The notes beneath the pieces are model-generated. The model did not search any database. It was given only the letters and a program-made list of their open reading frames with translations, and had not been told where the DNA came from. A DNA stretch of 5,181 nucleotides from Desulfobacterales bacterium (lineage in GTDB: Bacteria; Desulfobacterota; Desulfobacteria; Desulfobacterales; QNYZ01), in assembly GCA_029938515.1 (NCBI GenBank), contig JAOZUU010000239.1, forward strand, positions 1 to 5,181, written 5' to 3'. Positions 1 through 5,181 of this stretch are shown here, piece after piece (the stretch's first letter is position 1; every line of letters starts with the position of its first letter). Position numbers and translations under genes: made by a program.

Positions 1-50
1 ATAATGACGATCAGGGCCAGGATTGTAAGATTGAAAAAACTGTTATTTTT

Positions 51-247
51 AGCCGCAGACACACGCGGACAAACACAGACGATTATATCTGCCGAAACGG
101 CAGAGATGAGGATGTGGTCTTCGGCAGATATTATATTCTTGCAAAACGCACGCTCTTTTCCCAAATAAAAGTGTTATTTAGTTTGACAAAATAGCATATT
201 TCGCGAAACGATAAAACGTCTGTGTAAGTCTGTGTGTGTCTGTGGCT
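51..247. repeat. 197-bp MITE-like element with 31-base terminal inverted repeats
   Basis: The arm at 51-81 and the reverse complement of 217-247 match at 26 of 31 positions without gaps. Both begin AGCC and end ACACAGACG. Each arm is three consecutive 10-base units (51-60, 61-70, 71-80 on the left; 218-227, 228-237, 238-247 on the right, read as the complement) ending in CAGAC or CGGAC. The interior of about 135 bases has no gene but contains nested hairpins. Flanking TTATTT copies at 43-48 and 254-259 could be a target-site duplication but are AT-rich and may be coincidental. From general familiarity, repeats rich in CACAGAC words recur in intergenic DNA of many environmental bacteria. I cannot confirm here that this copy is one of a family. 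It could be a non-autonomous mobile element or a folded RNA. Confidence 0.7.
85..131. repeat. Inner 12-base inverted repeat with a competing short hairpin
   Basis: ATATCTGCCGAA at 85-96 is the exact reverse complement of TTCGGCAGATAT at 120-131, giving a 12-bp stem with a 23-base loop. The left arm can instead pair locally as CTGCCG (89-94), loop AAA, CGGCAG (98-103). The two folds are mutually exclusive because both use 89-94. The structure is nested inside the outer inverted repeats of the 51-247 element. Confidence 0.75.
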
Positions 248-304
248 AATAATTTATTTCGGGATCGGGACACGTCGCCAAGACGTCAGCCAATAGCCTT
301 AATT

Positions 305-2323
305 TTACCCCCGTGCCGCGGGCAACCGTTCACCTGGGTCGTATACTTTCTGTAATACCAGCGCAGCCGCCAGGGCACCGAGACCGGCCACATCGGCCCA
401 GTATTGCGGCCAGAACAGCCCCAGCGCGGCCAGCCAGAACAGCACGGTTTCCAGCCAGGTGGCCCGCCTTAGAAAGTACCGCTCCAGGCCCGAAGCAAAG
501 GCGACCAGACCTAAAAGTGTGGTGACCATAGCCAGGACTACCTGCCAGTGGAGCAATTGGTAATCCGCTCCCATCCCCAAAAGGGGCCGATAGGCCATGA
601 TCAAAGGAATGATATAAAGTCCCTTGGCCAGTTTCCAGGAACTGAAAGCGGTTCGCATCGGGTTGGCGCCGGCTATACCGGCCCCGGCGAAACTGGCCAG
701 ACTGACAGGCGGGGTGACATTGGCATCCTGAGAATACCAGAACACGATCATGTGAGACACCAGCAGGGGGACCCCCATATCGAGCAGGGCCGGGCCGGCC
801 AGGGTGGCCAGAACGATATAGCTGGCCGTAACCGGAAGCCCCATCCCCAGCACCAGAGAGGCGGCCCCGATCAAAAGGATGGCCAGGGCCTTGATGCCGA
901 AACTCAATTCGAGGACCAGACTGGAAAACTTCAACCCCATTCCCGTCAAAGTAACCATCCCCACGATAATTCCGGCCGCGGCGCAGGCAACGGACACCAT
1001 GATGGCATTGGTGGCCCCTTTTTCGAGGGCATTGATGATCGCTTTCAGTTCTCCCGCGCTAAAATCCGAGAAACGGGCACGGGCGGAATCGACTGCCCAG
1101 CGAATCGTATTGGCCGCCAGGCTGGCCGCCGCCGTGCTTATCACGGCGATGAACCCGGCCATCATGGGGGAATAATTGGCCACCAGGACATAGATCAAAA
1201 TAGCCACCGGAATGATGAAATGAAGCCCCTCTTTGACCACCTTGGATATTTTAGGCAGGTTTTCCTTGGGCTGCCCTTTCAGGCCGTGTTTTTTGGCTTC
1301 GTAATGAACAAACAAAAGGACCGTGATGTAATACAATATGGCCGGCACCAGGGCGACCTTGATAATGGTGAGATAGCTGGTGTTGGTAAACTCGGCCATT
1401 AAAAACGCCCCGGCCCCCATGATGGGCGGCATCAGCTGCCCCCCGGTGGAAGCGGCCGCCTCGATGGCGCCGGCCACATGGGCCCGGTAACCGACCTTTT
1501 TCATCATGGGGATGGTAAAGGACCCGGTGGCCACCACGTTGCCCACGGCCGAGCCGGATATCGACCCCATAAAACCCGAGGCCACCACGGACGTTTTAGC
1601 CGGTCCTCCGGAAAACCGGCCGGTCAGGGCATAGGCCAGATCGATAAAGAAGGCACCGCCACCGGTGGTTTCCAAAAACGCGCCGAATAAAACAAACACA
1701 AACACAAAGGTGGCGGCCACGCCGATGGGCAATCCGAAAATACCTTCGGTAGTCAGCCAAAGTGTCGTGACAATCCGTTCAATACTGTAACCCTTGTGAA
1801 TAATCAGTTCGGGCATATAAGGACCGAAAAAGGCGTACAAAATGGCCGTGATGCAAATTCCGGTCATGATATAACCGATCACCCGCCGGCAGGCCTCGAG
1901 CACCAGCAGAGTTCCGATAATGCTGACAATCCGATCGCTGACCAGCCAGTCTCCCTGACGTTCGAAAATCGCGGTCAGATTGGCGCAGATATAATAGGTG
2001 CAATAAATCGCCGCCAGGGCAAGGGTCCAGTCCAGAATCACCCATCCGTTCAGCCGGGTCTTGTCAGCCTTTTTAAACGGGGGTTTGAGCAAAAAGGTCA
2101 GGCACAAAATAGCGCCCAAATGGATGGAGCGCTGGACCAGCGCAGTCAGGGCGGTAATCCCCGCCGTATATAGCTGGTACAGGCTCAGGCTGACCGCCAG
2201 AATCATGACGATCCGGGCGGTCCATCGCGAAATCCGTGTCAGGCCCTTCTCCCTAGGAGGCTCATCCGGTGAAACAGCTTTCAATTGATCGCGATGTGCA
2301 TTTGATGGGGTTGCATCTGTCAT
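305..2323 (-). CDS. TRAP transporter permease, fused small and large subunits, TAXI type
   Basis: This 672-residue integral inner-membrane protein would be the translocation subunit of a tripartite ATP-independent periplasmic (TRAP) transporter of the TAXI class, which normally uses an ion gradient to import substrates delivered by the binding protein. Residues 1-30 are hydrophilic and cytoplasmic-looking. About 35-165 contains several hydrophobic segments that match the fused small (DctQ-like) part, and about 185-580 is the large DctM-like part. Visible family motifs are SGSISGSAVGNVVATG near 252-267, STGGQLMPPIMGAGAF at 292-307, LGMGLPVTASY at 492-502 and SQDANVTPPVSLASFAGAG at 531-549. A further hydrophobic C-terminal region at about 590-665 resembles the extension (DUF3394-like) seen in many TAXI permeases. 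The length is normal for fused TAXI permeases and the reading frame is intact. It is the last gene of the block, 62 bases after the DUF1850 gene. The start is ATG at 2323, preceded by a GGGAAAG Shine-Dalgarno-like site. The substrate cannot be read from the sequence. Confidence 0.95.
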   Translation of the reverse strand: MTDATPSNAHRDQLKAVSPDEPPREKGLTRISRWTARIVMILAVSLSLYQLYTAGITALTALVQRSIHLGAILCLTFLLKPPFKKADKTRLNGWVILDWTLALAAIYCTYYICANLTAIFERQGDWLVSDRIVSIIGTLLVLEACRRVIGYIMTGICITAILYAFFGPYMPELIIHKGYSIERIVTTLWLTTEGIFGLPIGVAATFVFVFVLFGAFLETTGGGAFFIDLAYALTGRFSGGPAKTSVVASGFMGSISGSAVGNVVATGSFTIPMMKKVGYRAHVAGAIEAAASTGGQLMPPIMGAGAFLMAEFTNTSYLTIIKVALVPAILYYITVLLFVHYEAKKHGLKGQPKENLPKISKVVKEGLHFIIPVAILIYVLVANYSPMMAGFIAVISTAAASLAANTIRWAVDSARARFSDFSAGELKAIINALEKGATNAIMVSVACAAAGIIVGMVTLTGMGLKFSSLVLELSFGIKALAILLIGAASLVLGMGLPVTASYIVLATLAGPALLDMGVPLLVSHMIVFWYSQDANVTPPVSLASFAGAGIAGANPMRTAFSSWKLAKGLYIIPLIMAYRPLLGMGADYQLLHWQVVLAMVTTLLGLVAFASGLERYFLRRATWLETVLFWLAALGLFWPQYWADVAGLGALAAALVLQKVYDPGERLPAARG

Positions 2324-2331
2324 CGGTTACG

Positions 2332-2354
2332 CTTTCCCGAATCCATGACGGGAA
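2332..2354 (-). promoter_or_regulatory. Hairpin overlapping the ribosome binding site of the permease gene
   Basis: In the 62-base spacer before the permease, TTCCCG and CGGGAA form a perfect 6-bp inverted repeat (2334-2339 and 2349-2354) around a 9-base loop. In the minus-strand mRNA the downstream arm is CGGGAA, the core of the only Shine-Dalgarno-like sequence (GGGAAAG, 2332-2338), 8 bases before the ATG at 2323. Folding would hide the site and could lower permease translation relative to the binding protein. The structure is seen in sequence; its regulatory effect is inferred. Confidence 0.4.
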
Positions 2355-2385
2355 TGAATCATATTTTACTGTATCGCTCACGGAT

Positions 2386-2937
2386 TCAGTTTTTTGGCCG
2401 GGGCGTGGCCGCATGTGGAAAAATCATGCGCCATGTCCGGTAAAATGAGCTGACCGGCCGCGCGGAAAACTGAACGGCCACATGGGGCGCCAGGGCCGAC
2501 AGGTTCGTTTCCACATTCCGCCAGATGATGGTGTGATCCACGCCCGGACTGCCGATCCGGAGAATAAAATTACCGGTGGGCATGTGCATGTCTTCGATCA
2601 CCTCATAAGGCCCGCGTTGCACCATGCGCCCGACCCCCGGCATGCGGCCCATCCCGGCCCCGAATTTCAGGTACCGTTCTTCTTCGATGAAGATATGCCC
2701 CTTTTCATCCAGGCTGTGAACTTCCCAGATGGGTGCATTTTCAACGGAATGATAATAACGAACGGTAAAGTGCTCATCTGGCTGTAAAGGCAACACCAAA
2801 AGGGGTTTGCCGCCATGAACCGGTGTAATGTCAAGTTCCAGGCCACCGGGGTGCATCCCGATGGCCACAAGAAAGAAAAGGATCAGGCCGGAAACAATCA
2901 TTAAACTGATACGAACCGGCCTGGTCAGCATATCCAT
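2386..2937 (-). CDS. DUF1850 family membrane-anchored protein of a TRAP-TAXI cassette
   Basis: This 183-residue protein has one N-terminal hydrophobic segment at about 11-28 (LMIVSGLILFFLVAIGM), which probably works as an uncleaved anchor with the remainder in the periplasm. The rest is a compact soluble domain with the signatures I associate with DUF1850: YYHSVENAP at 61-69, followed by WE, an acidic E-E-E-R-Y stretch near 85-89, and FGAGM at 92-96. DUF1850 proteins are commonly encoded between a TAXI binding protein and a fused TRAP permease, as here, but their molecular role is not established. An accessory or assembly role in the transporter is an inference. The start is ATG at 2937, one base after the TAG stop of the upstream TAXI gene. 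No strong Shine-Dalgarno site is visible, which points to translational coupling. A second ATG two codons in (2931) is an equally plausible start. The proline- and basic-rich tail after residue 173 looks disordered. Confidence 0.85.
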   Translation of the reverse strand: MDMLTRPVRISLMIVSGLILFFLVAIGMHPGGLELDITPVHGGKPLLVLPLQPDEHFTVRYYHSVENAPIWEVHSLDEKGHIFIEEERYLKFGAGMGRMPGVGRMVQRGPYEVIEDMHMPTGNFILRIGSPGVDHTIIWRNVETNLSALAPHVAVQFSARPVSSFYRTWRMIFPHAATPRPKN

Positions 2938-2938
2938 T

Positions 2939-3904
2939 CTAGTCCATCAACATCGCCGGAATCGCCACGCCCTTCTCCTTAAGGTACTTGACGGTACCAG
3001 GATGCAAAGGAATGGGTGAGTACTTGACTGCGTTCTCGGGGGTGGTGTAGGCCGCCGAAGGATGAATTTTTTTCAGGTAGTCGTTGTGCTCGAATAAGGC
3101 CTTGGCCAGATTGTAGACCAAATCCGTGCCCAGCGATCCCTGGCAGATCATCACGTTCCATACCCCGATGGTCGGGACGGCTTTATCCACACCGCGATAC
3201 AGGCCGCCGGTCAATTCCACACCGGCATAATTCTTGTTGGAATCGATAACTTTCCGGGTCTGTTCGGATGTAAATTCAATGATGTGAATCTCATGGGTGG
3301 TGGCGAGGTCGAGGATCGAACTGGTGCCGGGCCCCACGGACCAGACACCGACTTCGATGGTCCCGTCCCTTAAGGCATTGGCGCTTTCGGTAAATGACAG
3401 CCGGCTGTCCTTGTAGGAATCGAGCGGAATCTCCAGGGCTTTGAAAACCGCTTCGGCCATAAAATTGGTCCCGCTGCCCGGGCTGCCGGTGCTGATCCGT
3501 TTCCCCTTGACCTGTTCGATGTTGGTAATCCCGCTCTTTTTCAGGGTCACGATTTGCAGCAGGTTGGGATACATGATGGCCAGGGTTTTAATATCGTGCT
3601 TTTTGCCCTTGAATTTTCCCGTGCCGTTAAAACCGGCTTGGGCCACGTCGCCCATGACCTCTCCCACGACGGTCTCGCCCTTGTGGGCCAGTTTGACATT
3701 TTCCACACTGGCGCCGGTCACCTCGGCTACCGCTCTAACATCCTTTACATTTTTGGACCAGATCTCGGCCACGCCGCCGCCATAGGGATAGTAGATACCG
3801 CCGGTACCGCCGGTACCGATACTGATAAATTGTGTTTTGGCCGCAGCCGGCCCGGCCAGTGCAATGATGATACAGAAAAACAGGATTGCGAGAATACGTT
3901 TCAT
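2939..3904 (-). CDS. TAXI family TRAP transporter solute-binding protein
   Basis: This 321-residue protein is the extracytoplasmic substrate-capturing subunit of the TRAP-TAXI system. It begins with a classic Sec signal peptide: MKR, a hydrophobic core at about 4-18 and a likely cleavage site after the alanine run at 20-22 (GPAAA-KTQF). The mature N-terminus carries the TAXI hallmark, GTGGTGGIYYPYGGG at 30-44. Further family-type segments are ISTGSPGSGTN at 137-147, the region GTIEVGVWSVGPGTS at about 181-195, and HPGTVKYLKEKG near the C-terminus (301-312). Length is typical for the family and there is no frameshift. The start is ATG at 3904, preceded by AAAGGGG with a 9-base spacer. It is the first gene of the transporter cassette and is followed after one base by the DUF1850 gene. 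Characterised TAXI proteins have been linked to glutamate-like and 2-oxoglutarate-like ligands. For this one the ligand is unknown, though the neighbouring lhgO makes a C5 acid an attractive guess. Confidence 0.95.
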   Translation of the reverse strand: MKRILAILFFCIIIALAGPAAAKTQFISIGTGGTGGIYYPYGGGVAEIWSKNVKDVRAVAEVTGASVENVKLAHKGETVVGEVMGDVAQAGFNGTGKFKGKKHDIKTLAIMYPNLLQIVTLKKSGITNIEQVKGKRISTGSPGSGTNFMAEAVFKALEIPLDSYKDSRLSFTESANALRDGTIEVGVWSVGPGTSSILDLATTHEIHIIEFTSEQTRKVIDSNKNYAGVELTGGLYRGVDKAVPTIGVWNVMICQGSLGTDLVYNLAKALFEHNDYLKKIHPSAAYTTPENAVKYSPIPLHPGTVKYLKEKGVAIPAMLMD

Positions 3905-3913
3905 AATTTTTTT

Positions 3914-3920
3914 CCCCTTT
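3914..3920 (-). promoter_or_regulatory. Ribosome binding site of the TAXI binding-protein gene
   Basis: On the minus strand AAAGGGG lies 9 bases upstream of the ATG at 3904, separated from it by an A-rich run. It supports that ATG, which also begins a textbook signal peptide. The 77-base spacer holding it (3905-3981) shows no convincing promoter. A TTGAAA is present on the minus strand but no good -10 box follows at normal spacing. Confidence 0.6.
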
Positions 3921-3981
3921 CACTCGTTGGAAGCTGAATACTGACAACTGATGGTTTTCAAGCGGAATGATTATCTGATTT

Positions 3982-4419
3982 CTATTGCCCCAGGGTGCTG
4001 ATTCTCAAAATAACACTCATGGGCTGGGTGGTCACCCCCCCTACCGGATAAACAAAGGAAGCGGTTTCGCCCGGTTTTAACAGTCCCTTTTTAGTTTTCC
4101 TGGGAATCAATCCACCCACGGCCTTGCCGTCATCTAAAAAGATATTGACCCGGAAGCGCTGCGGTTTCTGGCTGACATTTTTTACCGCCACTTTAAAGTG
4201 CAGCGTATCGGCGCCGCCCCACTTTTTAAACCCACAGGAAAAATCCGCCAGTTCAGCTTCGAGAGAGATATCTTTTTCCACCTCTCCCCCGGCAACACAG
4301 GGAAATACCTCCGGTGCCGTCTCCGGCGTCAGCCCTTTTGAGGCACATCCGGTAAAGACCAGGGCGGCAACCGCCGCAACCATCAGGATCCACATCCATG
4401 TCCCATTGTTCTGCTTCAT
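3982..4419 (-). CDS. Small lipoprotein with a predicted beta-sandwich domain, function unknown
   Basis: This is a 145-residue predicted lipoprotein. The open frame extends upstream to another ATG at 4491, but ATG at 4419 is chosen because it has a strong AAGGAGG site just upstream and starts a clean signal peptide. The 4491 start would also overlap the end of lhgO. The signal peptide has a hydrophobic stretch at about 10-22 and a lipobox VFTGC with Cys25 as the probable lipidated residue. The next residues, Ala-Ser, are not an inner-membrane retention Asp, so outer-membrane sorting is likely. The mature part contains two more cysteines (41 and 62) that could form a disulfide. It then has alternating strands around 72-97 (LHFKVAVKNVSQKPQRFRV) and 118-140, suggesting an Ig-like or FxLYD-like fold for protein contacts. 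I do not recognise a named family. It sits between lhgO and the TAXI gene in the same direction, so co-transcription is possible, but no role in transport can be shown. Confidence 0.8.
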   Translation of the reverse strand: MKQNNGTWMWILMVAAVAALVFTGCASKGLTPETAPEVFPCVAGGEVEKDISLEAELADFSCGFKKWGGADTLHFKVAVKNVSQKPQRFRVNIFLDDGKAVGGLIPRKTKKGLLKPGETASFVYPVGGVTTQPMSVILRISTLGQ

Positions 4420-4423
4420 ACTT

Positions 4424-4430
4424 CCTCCTT
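4424..4430 (-). promoter_or_regulatory. Strong Shine-Dalgarno site that fixes the lipoprotein start
   Basis: Minus-strand AAGGAGG lies 4 bases upstream of the ATG at 4419. The spacing is a little short, but this is the best anti-16S match in the window. It decides in favour of the internal start rather than the longer reading frame that begins at 4491. Confidence 0.8.
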
Positions 4431-4450
4431 TCGCGATAATCTGAATAACA

Positions 4451-4460
4451 TACACGTGTA
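4451..4460. other. Perfect 10-base palindrome in the lhgO-lipoprotein spacer
   Basis: TACACGTGTA is self-complementary and lies in the middle of the 52-base spacer between the lhgO stop and the lipoprotein start. It could be a half-size operator or simply chance. It has no T-tract and is too short to be a terminator. No clear -35/-10 pair surrounds it. Confidence 0.25.
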
Positions 4461-4471
4461 AGATTAACCCA

Positions 4472-5181
4472 CTAACTGCCATCATCTCCATCTATAGCTT
4501 CAAATTCCCTGACGATTTTGTCTGCCAGGTCCATTGAACTCGTAAATGCCGGAGACACCGGATTGAGAATATGCAAACTGGAACTGTTTTTCAAGAGACA
4601 AAAGTCCTGGACCAGTTCCTTGGTCCGCCAATCCACCAGCTGGGCCCGGATACCCACCTTGGGCGAGGGCCCCACATCGCCGGGTTCAAGGTGTTTTACC
4701 AGCCGGGCGGCATCCCGGAAAAACCAGGGAAACAGATATTTTCGCGGCTCGATCAGGGCCACGTTTCGAAACTTGTCATTGTGAAAAAAGAGCTGGGCGT
4801 CATTTAAAAGGATCCTGGGCCCCTCGCTATCGATTCCGCGGATCAGGCCGTAATTTTCCCGACCGAAAGCCGGAATCGCCGTGGGGCCGAGGTAAACTTC
4901 ACCATAAACGTTTCTGGTGAAATGGACCCCTAAAAACGGATTCCGGATATCGGGAACCGGGTAAATGCTCCCCTTTACCAGATGCGACCGGTCCTCGACG
5001 AGTTTGTGATAGATTCCCTTAAACGGGATCAGCCTGAAATGATTTCCCAGCCCGAAGGCCTTGGCGATCCGGTCCGAATACGCACCGGCTGCATTAATCA
5101 GGTATTTATACCGGATATCACCCCGGTTGGTAACAACGGTGGAACTCCCCTTGAGGCCCCGGAAACAATGACCGAAAAAAA
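4472..5181 (-). CDS. lhgO: L-2-hydroxyglutarate oxidase, C-terminal part (5' end outside window)
   Basis: The last 235 codons of a gene enter from the right edge and end with TAG at 4472-4474. The frame is open to the window edge with no start needed inside. A GTG at 4762 is an internal valine codon, not a start. The protein belongs to the FAD-dependent DAO fold. LhgO/L2HGDH enzymes oxidise L-2-hydroxyglutarate to 2-oxoglutarate and pass electrons to the membrane quinone pool. Recognisable segments are LINAAGAYSDRIA (the NAAG glycine motif of the FAD domain), HFRLIPFKGIYHKL, the stretch IYPVPDIRNPFLGVHFTRN, then GEVYLGPTAIPAFGRENY, and near the end GIRAQLVD followed by SLHILNPVSPAFTSS. All follow the order seen in LhgO. 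Known LhgO proteins are a little over 400 residues, so about 170-190 N-terminal residues, including the dinucleotide-binding motif, should lie beyond the edge. Related glycerol-3-phosphate or other DAO-type dehydrogenases are less likely because of the NPFLGVHFTR and GIRAQ segments. It precedes the lipoprotein by 52 bases. Confidence 0.9.
   Translation of the reverse strand, partial: FFGHCFRGLKGSSTVVTNRGDIRYKYLINAAGAYSDRIAKAFGLGNHFRLIPFKGIYHKLVEDRSHLVKGSIYPVPDIRNPFLGVHFTRNVYGEVYLGPTAIPAFGRENYGLIRGIDSEGPRILLNDAQLFFHNDKFRNVALIEPRKYLFPWFFRDAARLVKHLEPGDVGPSPKVGIRAQLVDWRTKELVQDFCLLKNSSSLHILNPVSPAFTSSMDLADKIVREFEAIDGDDGS

Larger units (their letters stand above)
1..304. other. Gene-free tail downstream of the permease
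   Basis: This stretch carries no supportable gene. A 54-codon plus-strand frame from the ATG at 4 to the TAA at 166 runs straight through the repeat arm and has no ribosome binding site that can be seen, so it is not called. The region is AT-richer than the genes. It contains the inverted-repeat element at 51-247, an AT-only hairpin at 163-179 (AAATAA and TTATTT), a TTTCGCGAAA palindrome at 199-208, and a 5-bp hairpin at 272-286 (ACGTC-GCCAA-GACGT). None is followed by a T-tract on the minus strand, so no standard intrinsic terminator for the permease transcript is evident. Confidence 0.7.

Noticed and set aside
4..168. Short plus-strand frame of 54 codons starting at ATG 4
   Set aside because: It reads through the inverted-repeat arm, has no visible ribosome site within the few bases available, and gives no recognisable protein.
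183..211. TTGACA at 183-188 as a plus-strand promoter -35 box inside the element
   Set aside because: At 16-19 bases downstream there is no TATAAT-like box (AAACGA at 17). The match is only half a promoter.
272..286. ACGTC-GCCAA-GACGT hairpin as the terminator of the permease transcript
   Set aside because: The stem is only 5 bp, and on the minus strand it is followed by GTCCCGATCCCG, with no T-tract.
548..1402. Long plus-strand open frame of 284 codons
   Set aside because: It lies wholly antisense to the permease, and its translation is low-complexity (rich in Gly, Gln, His, Asp) with no domain. It is a by-product of codon bias in the real gene.
3795..3822. Tandem TACCGCCGG repeat
   Set aside because: It is inside the TAXI gene and simply encodes the glycine/threonine-rich GTGGTGG hallmark motif, so it is explained by protein sequence.
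3931..3956. GAAGCTGAATACTGACAACTGATGG in the spacer before the TAXI gene as a repeat or operator
   Set aside because: The CTGA/ACTGA words resemble common degenerate intergenic filler, but only one short imperfect run is present, with no clear symmetry or tandem array in this window.
4420..4491. Longer lipoprotein start at ATG 4491
   Set aside because: It would overlap the 3' end of lhgO, add 24 residues before the signal peptide, and ignore the strong AAGGAGG site placed for the ATG at 4419.

Overview
The window holds one co-directional block of five minus-strand genes, covering roughly 305-5181, and a gene-free tail at 1-304. In transcription order (right to left) the genes are: the C-terminal part of an L-2-hydroxyglutarate oxidase (lhgO, running off the right edge), a small lipoprotein, a TAXI-family periplasmic solute-binding protein, a small membrane-anchored DUF1850 protein, and a large fused TRAP-TAXI permease. 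No credible plus-strand gene was found. Long plus-strand open frames, such as the one across 548-1402, are antisense shadows of the permease and solute-binding protein.

The organism is Gram-negative: it has a periplasmic binding protein with a Sec signal, a lipoprotein with a lipobox, and a TRAP transporter. Moderately GC-rich genes with AT-richer spacers, and a TRAP-TAXI/DUF1850 cassette next to an FAD-dependent 2-hydroxyacid oxidase, would fit a Desulfobacterota-like or other proteobacterial environmental lineage. That placement is an inference with low confidence.

The three transporter genes form a complete secondary uptake system. The TAXI protein captures a substrate in the periplasm, the fused small-plus-large membrane subunit moves it across the inner membrane using an ion gradient, and DUF1850 is a frequent companion of unknown role. 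The TAXI and DUF1850 genes are separated by one base and are probably translationally coupled. The permease follows after 62 bases, with a small hairpin overlapping its ribosome binding site. The lipoprotein lies between lhgO and the transporter, with a 52-base spacer upstream and a 77-base spacer downstream. The proximity of lhgO, whose product makes 2-oxoglutarate, suggests but does not prove a C5-dicarboxylate or glutamate-like substrate.

The most unusual structure is downstream of the permease. At 51-247 there is a 197-bp MITE-like element bounded by 31-base imperfect inverted repeats. Each arm is built of three 10-base units ending in (or, on the right arm, starting with the complement of) a CAGAC-type core. 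Inside is a 12-base inverted repeat that competes with a tighter 6-base hairpin. Three of the five mismatches between the outer arms become G-U pairs only in the plus-strand transcript. This looks like a folded-RNA intergenic repeat or non-autonomous mobile element rather than an ordinary terminator.
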